NCBI RefSeq assembly: GCF_000699445.3
Contig: NC_067197.1
Coordinates: forward strand, 29,991,809 to 30,055,808
Origin: Schistosoma haematobium
Lineage: Eukaryota > Platyhelminthes > Trematoda > Strigeidida > Schistosomatidae
Reading direction: 5' to 3'
Length of the DNA stretch: 64,000 nt
Part shown: piece after piece, positions 23,401 to 32,125 of the stretch
Layout: the number at the start of each line of letters is the position of its first letter
Numbering within the stretch: position 1 is the first letter of the stretch
Program-made: the position numbers and the translations under genes
The notes under the pieces: generated by a model
The model's input: only the letters and a program-made list of their open reading frames with translations
Database searches by the model: none
Told to the model about the DNA's origin: nothing

Positions 23401-26400
23401 CATAAGCTTTATTTAACCTATGAACTGTTATTATACGATTTTCCATTCTTGAACTATTCCCTGTCTATTAGCCACTGCCTCCCTCATTCACAGCCACATC
23501 TGGATAATTCTTGTACAAATGTTGTTTCATATTTTATTGGTATGTTGTGGTCTGTTTGATTGGTATATAAACTCAGTACGTTTGAAATATAATGATTCAT
23601 ACGCAGAGGCTGAGATTGGTGTTCTGGACTTAACAGGCTGGGCTAGGCAGAAAGCAGAACCAACCAGAACTCTAAGCTGCTCATACGGCTTTACGAGTCA
23701 TTGTTCCGATCGATAAGTCACTGCTCTCTAATCGGCGTTCACAAGTTATAACAGTTAGATACAAACAACGAAACCAAAACACTCCATCTTCCAGTACTAG
23801 TCAATACGAGACTTTGTTTAAAAAACATGAAGTATTTACACAATCTATAACTTCTGTCCGATTACACTAGAATCAGATGGTAGTAACATTATCACAATTT
23901 CCAACTGATTTCATGAAACATTCAGGTGATAGAACTATCTTGCACGTAATTAACGCTATAGAAACCTTGAAAGATCATAATCTAAGATTAAAACTGTAAG
24001 CATAAAATTTCTATTAGATGGGTTTTGTGGATATTATAGTAATTTCAATGGTTAAGATCATGAGTCATTTGAAGCTAGACCACCATGGAAAACCTGGAAG
24101 CACTGGACGGCCGTTTCGTCCTATTGTGGGACTCCTCAGAAGTGCGCATTCACGACCTCGCCCCCTGCGAGACTCGAACCCAGGAGCTACTGGTTTCGCG
24201 CGCGAGCACGTAACCACTAGACCATTGAGTCGGCATCCAACGGTGTTAATGTCTAACTTCAACTAATCCACGAAATTGAGCGACACATCCACCATTGTCT
24301 TCAGTGAGTTACTATCTCACAACAGACCTGATTGAACTCCACTGGTCACTACTTCTCACTAGAACTCCAGGATATACCTCGTGAAGCCAACATATGCTCA
24401 CTAGTGACTGGCTTCACGAGGTATATCCTGGAGTTCTAGTGAGAAGTAGTGACCAGTGGAGTTCAATCAGGTCTGTTGTGAGATAGTAACTCACTGAAGA
24501 CAATGGTGGATGTGTCGCTCAATTTCGTGGATTAGTTGAAGTTAGAAATAAAATTTCTGCTAAATCGAATTTTTTGTGATGGCTTTAATTTCACTAAGTG
24601 GTTTTAATGATTATCATCTTTTATATTATTGATCAGAAGTTACTAGCTGTCATTTCATTTACATTTATTGATCGACCAGCATCCTTTTTATATTTTGACC
24701 AGACAACTCTCAATTAAAATTACTACGCTCATTTTAACAAACAGATATCTGCAAGATTGTGTAGCAGATTTTATTACCATAATCTCATACATAAAATGGC
24801 ATTGTTCCCCTTATCGTATGATTACATTTATATACAATGATCCAGCTCAGCAAAGTATTCCCTGGTTAAACCACGTATTTCATGATTTAAATGTCCCATA
24901 AAATTTGCCGTTGTTAAGCATACACGATAAGGTTTATTAATCACTGTTCTTACGACGCTTTTAGACACAATGAAAAGTCCCAGAATTATAAACGTTTCGT
25001 CATTTTTATGCTTTAGTTTCTAGTAATTTTTAGAACTATACTCTAGTCCTTTATTATTTAATTCTTTCTATATTCAACTGTAATGATGAATGTATTGTTG
25101 AAATGATGATCTGTTGTTATAGCATTAATTGTAGCAGACAATACCCAAGTATGTTTCACAGTCATAACAACATGACGTTAGACAGTTTTGCTATGCTTTG
25201 TTTATCAGATCAGCTGGTATTTATCACATTTTGAGACTTGTCAGTCAATATTTTGATAATAATGTGTATTAGCCAAACCCGACACTCATTCTAAAAACAT
25301 ACAAAGTGAATGCATTACAAAATGAGAATTATGAACGATTAGAACTACCGTGAACAGTTTTCTGTCCTATACCTCAATACTCTCAGTGAGTCCTGGCACG
25401 TTCAGCCCCTACTGCATACCTTAATCATTAACCACAAATTTCGGAAATAGAATTATGTACCTGGTAGCTTGATGGAAATTTCAACCTAGTTAGCCTGAAT
25501 CATTTTCTAAATATATTGCTTTCCAGTAAATAGATGATGCTTTATGCACTGAATTGTGAATCTTTTAAGGGCAGGAACTAAATTATTGACGATGTCATCT
25601 TATATATTAAAGCCCACAGGTACTCCAGCATCATTTTACAGGAAAACGCAAAACAAACCGTTATTTTTTCTTCAGTTCGATCAGAATAATTTTCTAATCG
25701 TTTTTACGTAGTGAAATCGCCTTTTGTAAACTGATTCAACTAGAGGACTCCTATTATAGTAATTTAACTCAGGAAGGTTGAATTCGAGTAAACCAACTAA
25801 ATTAGTACGTAGGGGACAAAGGCGACTACTAGTGGTAACAACGCAAATTTTTGATGAATGCCACTCAATTATCACTTTGTACGAAAATCCCCTAAAAGCA
25901 CTTATACCACCCCATAATTTAGGAAAAACTACTGCCAGTGGTAAAACATGCTGGTATGTTATTTTTTTTAGATCAGACTCATAAAAACCTATATCTTACG
26001 GCGGGAGACACTAAGTTCAAGTAAAATCAAATATTAGTGGTAGGCAACAGTGAACCAACGTTCTAGGAACTGAATAAAATTGGAGGAATGATCAACAAAC
26101 TAAGTTTGAGCTAGATATCTAGATGGTTTATCATGTTTTCTATACAAGAACCTCAATTAATTACCATATGAGTGCAAATGGGAGCTTTCTGTGCTGTTCA
26201 ACAAAACTAGTTTACCTGAAGTTATAGAAATAACCTTTGTCCTTTCGTTAAAACCAGTGCTCGCTGAATAGAAACAACCATTTGTAGGCTGTTACTAACT
26301 GTTATGTCCTTGCCACCAGATTAAATGACCTAAATATTTACTTAGATATATTGTTTATAGACTTCTGTAAATAAACCGTGAGCTGCTGAGATATCAATGT

Positions 26401-27404
26401 GACAGTTTGATTATAACGATTGCAATCTTAGTAAAAATTTAAGGATAGATGACGTCCTCTAAAAACAGAAATGAAACACACTGCACTGAACATGTAACCA
26501 CGTTCCTAGGGCAACCGCAAATGAAGGACCAAATGAAAATCATTTAGATAGTCGTCAAACAAAAATTAGGACGCTGAATAAATATTTGACACTTGTAAGC
26601 CATGAATAACTGGATTATATCCCCAATCTCACAGCAAGTATAGTGTACAGTTCTCAGTAGAGACCTGAACATAGTTTGAATTTACTGTACTGATATTAAA
26701 ACACTGGCACTTTAGAGCTCAGCAAAACGTGGACAGAACTATATGTCGAGAATCATATAAAGAAATAACTATTCAAAAAGCTTTCATCAGACATCTTAGC
26801 AAATAAATGTTATTATTCCTAAAGAATTTTACCCGTATTTATTAACTTGTTAGCATAATGCTGAACGACAAAAAATTCACCCCCAAAACTGGCTGAAACC
26901 CTAAATAAGGATTCCAGGAAAACTCACAGCTTGAGTTCTTTGAAACCGATGAAGCACACGCTGAAAGTCAACTTTGAGCTTCTCAACATGAATTTTCGTT
27001 ATCTAGAGCTGATCCAAACCATAGGAAAAACCATACCTGATCCGATAAAGGCTGCTTTGAAAGGTTAATGAACACGTTTTTGGTATCGTCAACTAGCTCC
27101 AGGGCATCTTTTTCTCTTTTATTACTACAACAGACATTTAAAAAACAAAAAGCATACAGAAGGTCGGATTGAGCCTTTGAATTTCCTGTTATGCTTATGC
27201 TTTTGTTCAGCGTTTCCAACTCATTTGCTACTCGAATATTTAGGCGTTCGAAAAATAACATACCCAGTAGACGTATTTTAAGTATCTTCGAGGAGATATC
27301 TTCAAAAACCTGGATGACAGCAGTAGTTTCTGTGATAATAAAATCTTCCAAAGCACAAACATACGTGAAGAAGATCCCGGGTTGCTACTGAATTCACTAT
27401 ACAT
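9065..27404 (-). CDS. Syntaxin-7/12-like Qa-SNARE, complete eight-exon gene
   Basis: Endosomal-type target SNARE that would drive membrane fusion in the endosome/lysosome pathway. Exons in transcript order: 27365-27404, 27264-27329, 27158-27227, 27037-27124, 26928-27002, 22754-22942, 11146-11301, 9065-9172. All junctions are GT/AG and phases agree, giving 263 aa (family usually 260-280). The N-terminal half (to about residue 113) matches the three-helix Habc region of syntaxin 7. Residues 177-228 form the SNARE motif, with [14 protein letters not shown] holding the zero-layer Gln (about Q196). Three Cys (234-236) precede a 19-residue hydrophobic anchor and a short EYPPKRTQ tail. The start is the first ATG after an in-frame TGA. 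The first four introns are 33-36 bp; the last three are 3985, 11452 and 1973 bp and are loaded with transposons. The exact paralogue is uncertain. Confidence 0.9.
9173..11145 (-). other. Syntaxin intron 7
   Basis: 1973 bp, donor GTAAGT and acceptor TTGTAG on the minus strand. Contains a (TA)n tract at 10049-10088. No other element was recognised. Confidence 0.6.
11146..11301 (-). CDS. Syntaxin exon 7: SNARE motif
   Basis: Exactly 52 codons, phase 0 at both ends. It opens [17 protein letters not shown] and continues [20 protein letters not shown], the heptad pattern of a Qa-SNARE with the ionic-layer Gln in EQRS. It is the most diagnostic exon of the gene. Confidence 0.95.
11302..13975 (-). 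other. Start of the giant syntaxin intron 6, no gene recognised
   Basis: Contains (TA)n at 11379-11418. A weak tRNA-like box-B pattern (GGTTTAAATCC on the minus strand near 11530) may be a decayed SINE. Short open frames near 12626-12990 lack any recognisable domain. Confidence 0.4.
13990..14817 (+). mobile_element. 5'-truncated RTE-like LINE fragment (family 2)
   Basis: Begins inside reverse transcriptase just before DFADDLALL (around 14030) and runs to a short-repeat tail (GTAAGTAAGTGAG near 14790-14810). The RT C-terminal part includes [25 protein letters not shown] and LLYGAETW, typical of RTE-type LINEs. The frame is open at 14074-14520, breaks at a TGA (14518-14520), and continues in shifted form to about 14787. 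It matches the fragments at 55608-57885 (-) and 58606-59100 (+). It lies in syntaxin intron 6, antisense to the gene. Confidence 0.8.
14818..15147. other. Spacer between two LINE fragments, nothing recognised
   Basis: 330 bp of AT-rich intronic sequence between the tail of the family-2 fragment and the start of the family-1 element. Confidence 0.4.
15507..15794 (+). pseudogene. Endonuclease remnant of the family-1 LINE
   Basis: An open stretch of 95 codons joining the N-terminal part of an AP-type endonuclease (strand with [15 protein letters not shown]) directly to its C-terminal SDHAL motif. The catalytic middle, including the GDFNAQ motif seen in the 53.4-54.5 kb copy, is missing. The join keeps the frame. 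Confidence 0.7.
16323..17609 (+). pseudogene. Reverse transcriptase ORF of the family-1 LINE, 428 codons
   Basis: Shows the RT blocks in order: [34 protein letters not shown] (first catalytic Asp), [16 protein letters not shown], and EYADDTVLF (catalytic Asp pair). A C-terminal region with [18 protein letters not shown] follows, as in RTE-type LINEs. It begins without an ATG (the frame is merely open from 16323) and is preceded by a frame-broken linker, so it is a relic although the RT core itself is uninterrupted. Confidence 0.8.
18218..18425 (-). mobile_element. 3'-UTR fragment of a family-1 RTE-like LINE
   Basis: Closely matches the 3' UTR of the 50983-54902 element (its 50985-51180), with the same tail motif (CAGTCAGC on the plus strand at the low end) and the same GAAGAAAGAATTAGTTCGTAG stretch. 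It is a 5'-truncated insertion in syntaxin intron 6, lying next to the Penelope-like element. Confidence 0.75.
18500..18857 (+). repeat. Left inverted arm of the Penelope-like element
   Basis: Reverse complement of the right arm over about 350 bp, with only a few differences. It runs from TATATTTGTAAAATCTCAGC to GTCTTCGGTTTGTGTATATT, where it overlaps the start of the coding core. Confidence 0.8.
18832..19080 (+). pseudogene. Penelope-like ORF, linker segment before the endonuclease
   Basis: 82 codons, Lys/Asn-rich, ending [11 protein letters not shown]...LTQS before TGA. The position fits the region between RT and the GIY-YIG domain of a Penelope-like protein. The frame changes at the stop: the endonuclease continues from 19077 in another frame, so the protein is broken. 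Confidence 0.55.
19077..19568 (+). pseudogene. GIY-YIG endonuclease domain of a Penelope-like element
   Basis: 163 codons. The core reads [20 protein letters not shown], with the Y...YVG pattern of GIY-YIG nucleases and a C-x2-C pair, then [11 protein letters not shown] (catalytic Arg region) and a conserved tail ending in a plausible stop at 19566. In these elements the nuclease nicks the target for reverse transcription. The domain itself is intact, but the upstream frame is broken and no RT precedes it, so the copy cannot be autonomous. Confidence 0.85.
19801..20540 (-). repeat. Right inverted arm of the Penelope-like element, split by an insertion
   Basis: Matches the left arm in reverse complement from 19801 to 19884 and again from about 20276 to 20521, with the outer flank to about 20540 still weakly similar. 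The intervening 391 bp have no counterpart in the left arm and are a later insertion. Confidence 0.8.
19884..20275 (+). mobile_element. tRNA-headed SINE with 51-bp direct terminal repeats
   Basis: Starts and ends with the same 51-bp sequence (19884-19934 and 20225-20275, two differences), beginning GGACTAGACAAGCATGACAT and containing an internal palindrome TGATCAC...GTGATCA. Between them lies a tRNA-like promoter: GGATAGCTCAGTGGTAAAG (box A, near 19976) and GAGATCGAATCC (box B, near 20012). It interrupts the Penelope-like right arm, so it is younger than that element. A related terminal repeat occurs at 57886-57943 and a related 3' body at about 55480-55607, so this is a family. The repeats could be part of the element or an unusually long target duplication; the second copy favours the former. 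Confidence 0.65.
20541..22753 (-). other. Remainder of syntaxin intron 6, nothing recognised
   Basis: AT-rich sequence with (TA)n at 22081-22103. Short open frames lack recognisable domains. Confidence 0.45.
22754..22942 (-). CDS. Syntaxin exon 6: linker between Habc and SNARE motif
   Basis: 63 codons, phase 0 at both ends, between GGCTTAG and GTGGGT. It starts EIKRRLL, has an acidic, Ser-rich middle, and ends [16 protein letters not shown], the heptad region that leads into the SNARE motif of the next exon. Confidence 0.85.
23279..23753. mobile_element. Solo LTR with 5-bp target duplication
   Basis: 475 bp that begin TGTTATGCCCC and end GTTATAACA, so both the TG...CA rule and a 6-bp terminal inverted repeat (TGTTAT/ATAACA) hold. 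The flanks are GTTAG at 23274-23278 and GTTAG at 23754-23758. A TATA-like GGTATATAAACTC lies at about 23561-23573, suggesting transcription on the plus strand. No internal region remains, so this is the product of LTR-LTR recombination inside syntaxin intron 5. The short open frame inside (23519-23716) is not a gene. Confidence 0.85.
24097..24148 (-). ncRNA. Hammerhead ribozyme in the SINE
   Basis: The minus strand shows, in order, a stem I strand GCGCACTT, the core CTGAGGA (24133-24139; the middle base is the variable position 7), stem II GTCC/GGAC with a 7-base loop, GAAA, a three-pair stem III ACG/CGT, the triplet GTC (24106-24108) and the second stem I strand AGTGC. All strictly conserved core bases are present. 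The first stem I pair next to the cleavage site is a mismatch (T against C), which may slow cleavage. Hammerheads in schistosome SINEs are established; activity of this copy is inferred. Confidence 0.8.
24252..24546. repeat. Perfect 138-bp inverted repeat with a 19-bp spacer
   Basis: Arms 24252-24389 and 24409-24546 are exact reverse complements throughout. The spacer contains the self-complementary decamer TCACTAGTGA (24399-24408 region), a plausible turn-round point. The arms are the 5' part of the hammerhead SINE. Confidence 0.95.
24559..26927 (-). other. Rest of syntaxin intron 5, nothing recognised
   Basis: About 2.4 kb of AT-rich sequence without recognisable repeats or exons. The splice donor GTGAGT lies at its high-coordinate end. 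Confidence 0.45.
26928..27404 (-). CDS. Syntaxin exons 1-5, a compact cluster with four micro-introns
   Basis: Five exons within 477 bp: 27365-27404 (40 bp, ATG), 27264-27329 (66), 27158-27227 (70), 27037-27124 (88) and 26928-27002 (75). The introns are 35, 36, 33 and 34 bp. Each has a GTAT donor (GTATGT or GTATGC in the first three, GTATGG in the fourth) and an AG acceptor. Phases run 1, 1, 2, 0. The translated segments align in order with syntaxin Habc: [55 protein letters not shown]. The unspliced frame is partly open, which can mislead ORF-based calls. Confidence 0.88.
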
Positions 27405-27425
27405 CGTCAATCATTGCATTTCCAT

Positions 27426-27433
27426 TGACGTCA
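27426..27433. promoter_or_regulatory. Perfect CRE-like palindrome upstream of the syntaxin ATG
   Basis: TGACGTCA lies 22-29 nt before the start codon and is the full consensus for CREB/ATF-type bZIP proteins. An 8-bp match occurs by chance about once per 65 kb, so position is the main argument. Confidence 0.35.
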
Positions 27434-30400
27434 ATAGCTTAAGACAGTAGCTTCTAAACTGAGAAAACCGGACACTGGCCTTGAAGGACTGAACTGACCG
27501 CGACAAGTTAGGTATTCCTCACCATTCCAATAATGAAACAAGTCGTGCAGAACCTTAAGTAATAACAATTTGAGACAGGGAACAGCTAATCTAGAGCGAA
27601 CCGTCGAAACAATGAGAAACAAAAGAATTCATGGTGCAGATATTAAAATCAGGCTGAGAATCAGTGTATGGAGTTCAAATTAGGTATTAGAGTTGTAGAG
27701 CTAGTGAAATGTCACTGCGCCCTAGCCAAATCATCCATAAGTTGGGTCACTGAATATCTAACAGATCATTGACAACTAATGCTCATCAGTTAATCGTATG
27801 CCATAGGCTGGCCAATGCGGTGACGATCTTACTATCTTCTCTGTATTCATCCCTACCAATATATTTCCGTAATAACGTCCTTTGTGTTGTACGGTCTTCG
27901 AATCATCCACAGTACCTTGATACGATAAAGGGGTAATCCACGTCAGGTGCTGACCGCATGATGTGATTTTGACGTTATCTGTTTGTCACACCATCCCTGT
28001 CTAACTCATTCATCCTGTTTTTACAAATGCCTGTAAATATTGACGTCCGAGGATATAAATTGGGTTGAATATGAAGAGAAATACTTCCATCTACCAATCT
28101 TCCGCTAAAATAAGTGATAAAGGACCCTGGAGTGGGCCTGAATCACGGCCATATTAGAGTTTTAGAAGTTGATGACTGTAATGTTCACCTAGTTAGAAGT
28201 TCTACTTCAATAATCCACTTAAATAATGTTTTTAAAGAAGAGAACACACTGAAAGCCCCTCCAGAGCATTTTATTGGACAGTATTTTCATTTATCTGTTT
28301 CTTCTCTTTGTTATGCATTATAAACTTTATTCAGGTCTCTTGTTAACCCACTTTATGTTCTTCAGTCATGCTTGTCGAGACTTTTGTTTTTGTTATCCTT
28401 ATCAAAGACGTATGTCTTATTACTTAGTTTACTGTTGCATGTTGCTAAACTATAGACAGTTAGGTTGTGCTTGACTAAATTCAAGATCACGTCATGGTTC
28501 AGTGTATGAATTTTGACCCTTGACAGCCTGCTTGGAAGGGTTGCTGAAATCCTTTAACTTATCGGATACGAAACTTTTGTAGGAAAGTACTGAAACTAAA
28601 TAAATTGTTTCCCCTCTTACCACATTTAGTGACACAAATAACCCGTTAGTTTTACGGTAACGTAAGGCGAAATAGCACAACTCATAAAAGTATGTATCTA
28701 ATTCGGACTTATAGTTCTTGCTGAAACTCGTTTCCCCTCTGATGTCACTGACAACTGAACAAGCATAGAAGCGAATGTTACTGCTCGAACGTGAAGTGTA
28801 AATGAAATAGAAGTTGAAGTTTTGTAGTGGTATTGGTTCCTAAACGCACGATTTTTGAAGATATGCATAACTACTGAGGAGATTCATACTCAACATGTAA
28901 CAGCAAGAGAAGGTCAACGGTGGTGAACGCGGGAGCAAGGAATTGAGATGGTGTGACTCGATCATACAGGCGCGGACACCATAACCTCTTTCATTTTGCA
29001 TCAAATGTATTACTTTCCTCCTAGCTCAAATGTGTTCTTCAGAAATGCTAGGTCATATTACCGACAGTAACGATAGGACGAGTCAGTGTAGTGAGCGACA
29101 CGACTCCCAGGTAAAATCTTACGTATCAGGTAGTCACATTACGAAAAATCTAAAATTTTGGGATTATGTCTATTATTATAGTAGTACTAATACCGTAGTA
29201 AACCATAACTCTACAGCGTCTTCCCACACAGTCGATAAATCACCGCCAGAACTTCCATGTACCTTATGTCTACAAAACTCAAGAATCAAGGATTTCAGCG
29301 AGTTAATGTAGACATTACAACACCTGCAGTTCAATCACGTACTTCAAGCTGTAAACTCGAGCCATCACTCAGTAAACCACGCAATCAAAATTGTCTTGTC
29401 TCTAGTGTGATTGAATAAACACCTCACTGATACTATCAAGACTGTGGGTTTGTCAAGGTACAGTAGATACAAATGAGATTTACGAAAAACATGGCTACAT
29501 GAAGTCCGATAACCAACATACAGTCGACAAATGTCTGCGTTCAAGAGGGCTACGCCCATTTTCAGCAACGTCACGAAAAGCTATGTGGAAGTACTCAAGA
29601 TCGATTTGTCTACACGTTTATGACAGAATCCCAAACATAACCAATGGTCTTAGAAGTGGCGGAAATCATAGCAACTGGAATAAAGTCCGAAGCCATATCA
29701 AGTAATAAAGGACTGGTCATCTAAGAGAAAATGTTGCTTGATGTGAGCCACAGAGTTTTCTTCAAGTGAAAAAAACCTAGAATATACTGCATTTTTGTTT
29801 CATGTATTCTGGCTATGCCCTTTGTCTGACGCCACGAAATGAACTCAACACTAGGACACAGACCTACAGAAAGCCTCTGAAGCCATGTCAGCCAACCAGA
29901 TTCAAGTTAACCTAAAATACACCAATCTGTCCATAGTTCTTTAGGTCTAGTGGGTCTCTAGAAGGAAGTAATTATAAGGGATTATTTGTATACCAGTTCG
30001 GAAAATGGCCATTTCCTGTAAAATTTTCATATGGACTGAGCAAATTCAACATATCATAAACCAGCTGCACTATCAACCACATTCTCTAACCTCGCAAAAC
30101 CTTCTGACCATAGTCAGATGAAGGAATACGATAACAAAACTTTTCATGGAGCACTCAGTCCAGTAAATGAAGACCATATGATTCTAACCTCCTTTTGACA
30201 TTCGACAGATAGGCGGCTGACAGGAACTAGAATGACGAGGCACATATAATAGTTCTTTGTTTGTCAGAGGCGCTTAACTTCTTTCTGTCAACATTCCTGA
30301 TTATTAAAGTAGTGAAAGTTGACCTCAGCGATCTACCTTTACCCATATTTCACATCCGGCTGGAAAAATATTCCGTGTCAGGGTGAACAGATTTCTGAGA

Positions 30401-31706
30401 ATAGGAAAGATCTCCATCCGCAGTTTCAGTGTGTCATTTTGTAGCTTCACATCCCGCTCTTATGAAAGATCTTCCTGAAAAACTTTACTTTACTAGCATT
30501 CAGTTCATCCATTGACGTCCTCAGGATATTCTGAAGAAACTCTGGCCGCTGAAGAAATGAGAAGGATTTACAGCCAAAGTTTGCATCAAGAGGGGACGTT
30601 TGATAAAGATATCCGTCGACATGGTCTTCCGTTCTCTCAAAGAACAGCGATTAGACTGAGTACACCAACAGATGAAATCGCCCTCCATTCATCAGTCCGA
30701 ACGTACTCTACATTGTCACTTACCTTCTAGGAAATAAAGTATTTGGCTGATTAGTAGCAGTTATAGTGAGTATCTCTAAGTTAACTTTATTTTAGATACA
30801 TTTAATTCACTCGAAACTTCAATTTGTTTGTTGATATCTTTGGCCTAGGAAGTTTTCGGCTTCACTCATTTTTTGGATTGGGTGTTTGAAAGTTTCTCTC
30901 TGAAAACCTAAAAGCTGGAGAACAAAATATTTAGGTTGATTACTTGTAGTTTTCGAATGATCTATGTTATCTGAACTGGAATTTGGCTCCCCTGTAATTT
31001 GGATCGTAAGCTACGAGAGGATCTGTCGACCGAGCTCCAAAACGGACTAGAGTAAAATGTAGACGCTAGACCTTATTCATTGACATTATAATCACCATCC
31101 TTATGGTTGTTACTTGCTTATTGTTTCTGTTTTAGTCCCTAAAGGAAATCTACTTGTAACGGATTCACATGATGATAAACCTTCGCCTACTTTACATATC
31201 GCCTTCTATTATTGAGAAGATCAACTGTTCGATCCCTAACCCCATGACTGATTGCAAACGTTTACCAACTTTAATTAAGGCCCAGGCGAGAAGTCTTTAC
31301 TCATATACGTAGGAATCACATGCATAAATATATTTATATCTCTTTAGAGTCTAATCTTCCCTTATGTTGAGAAGGCGGGTCAAGAATGAAAAATCTTCAC
31401 TAAAATCTTCTTGCTCTCTTGTTGAGAGGTTGCTCTGTTCCCACATGACTAAGAATGGCAGCCCGTATAATATTTTTCACTAGTGTGAAATCTAAACTGG
31501 CTAGACTAAGTGCCTAATAGTCATCGACTAGGCATTTATCCATCACTACCACTGTATTGTGGACTGAACCACTTGTCGTATCCTTCCGGTCCGTTGACAG
31601 TTTAGAGTGACTCAGAGACATGTTAAAGAATTTTGTCAGCGGTTCGACAATAATATCATTCAGAACTCCTACGATTCGAAGATGTGCATCGCCGAAATTG
31701 TTAGCC
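27434..31706. other. Intergenic region upstream of syntaxin, no feature recognised
   Basis: About 4.3 kb without identifiable exons or transposon domains. The open frames at 28114-28323, 29030-29311 and 30512-30730 are short and match nothing I know. The syntaxin promoter presumably lies at its low-coordinate end. Confidence 0.35.
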
Positions 31707-32125
31707 TGTAGAACTATGGTCTACTATGATATTAGTGCTGCTCTAATAATAGACCTAATCCTAAATTTGTAGATTTGTCATGATATAACTGCCTAATCTA
31801 TAAAACCTTACGTGGAAGTCACACCATCGACTACGCCAACTCACTGTATCGTATCAACTACCAATACATGATGTAGAACAAGGTTAGGCTAGAGAAGGAA
31901 CAATATATTTAATATGAATAGAAGATGTAAGGTAACATTCAGATGGAGCACGCCTGCATGGCCGAGCCATGCCATCCAATCAAACCCAGTCCATTCAATT
32001 CCTTGTTCCCGCCTTCTCCATCGTTAGGTATTTCTCCGCGTTAAATATTGAATATCTATTTTCCGAGCAATCTCGTATTCAGCTTTGAGGATTGTGTGGT
32101 TATGGTCCAATGCCATTACAAGCCA
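31707..32125 (-). repeat. Dispersed repeat copy 1, probably a LINE 3' UTR
   Basis: Clearly similar in the same orientation to 35259-35602: both begin TGTAGAA, share CCTAATCTATAA, AATATATTTAATATGAAT and TTTCTCCGCGTTAAA, and end CAAT(G/A)CCA(T/C)TACA. This copy has an extra segment near 31935-31980. Because copy 2 abuts the 3' end of a decayed CR1-like LINE on the minus strand, both are best read as its 3' UTR, this one being a 5'-truncated insertion. Confidence 0.55.

Larger units (their letters stand above)
24002..24558 (-). mobile_element. Hammerhead (Sm-alpha-type) SINE with inverted duplication of its 5' end
   Basis: The 11-bp sequence ATAAAATTTCT at 24002-24012 and 24548-24558 flanks the unit as a target duplication. 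Reading the minus strand from 24408 downwards gives a full SINE: a 5' body, a tRNA-like head with TGGTCTAGTGGTTA (24211-24224) and GGTTCGAGTC (near 24169-24181), a hammerhead at 24097-24148 and a 3' body. The first 138 bp of that SINE (24252-24389) recur as a perfect inverted copy at 24409-24546, separated by 19 bp. The duplication lies inside the target-site repeats, so it arose during or before insertion. It is in syntaxin intron 5, in sense orientation. Confidence 0.85.

Noticed and set aside
23519..23716. 65-codon plus-strand frame with a hydrophobic start
   Set aside because: It lies wholly inside the solo LTR.
24169..24224. Possible tRNA gene (clear A and B boxes)
   Set aside because: Arms do not fold into a cloverleaf with an acceptor stem, and the sequence continues into a hammerhead and target repeats, so it is a SINE head.
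26983..27351. A single 122-aa coding exon
   Set aside because: The open frame arises from reading through micro-introns. Removing 33-36 bp introns restores a clean syntaxin Habc alignment, and the frame starts at a TTG rather than an ATG.
27431..27622. 63-codon minus-strand frame upstream of syntaxin
   Set aside because: It is out of frame with the syntaxin start, has no domain, and would sit in the 5' flank or UTR.
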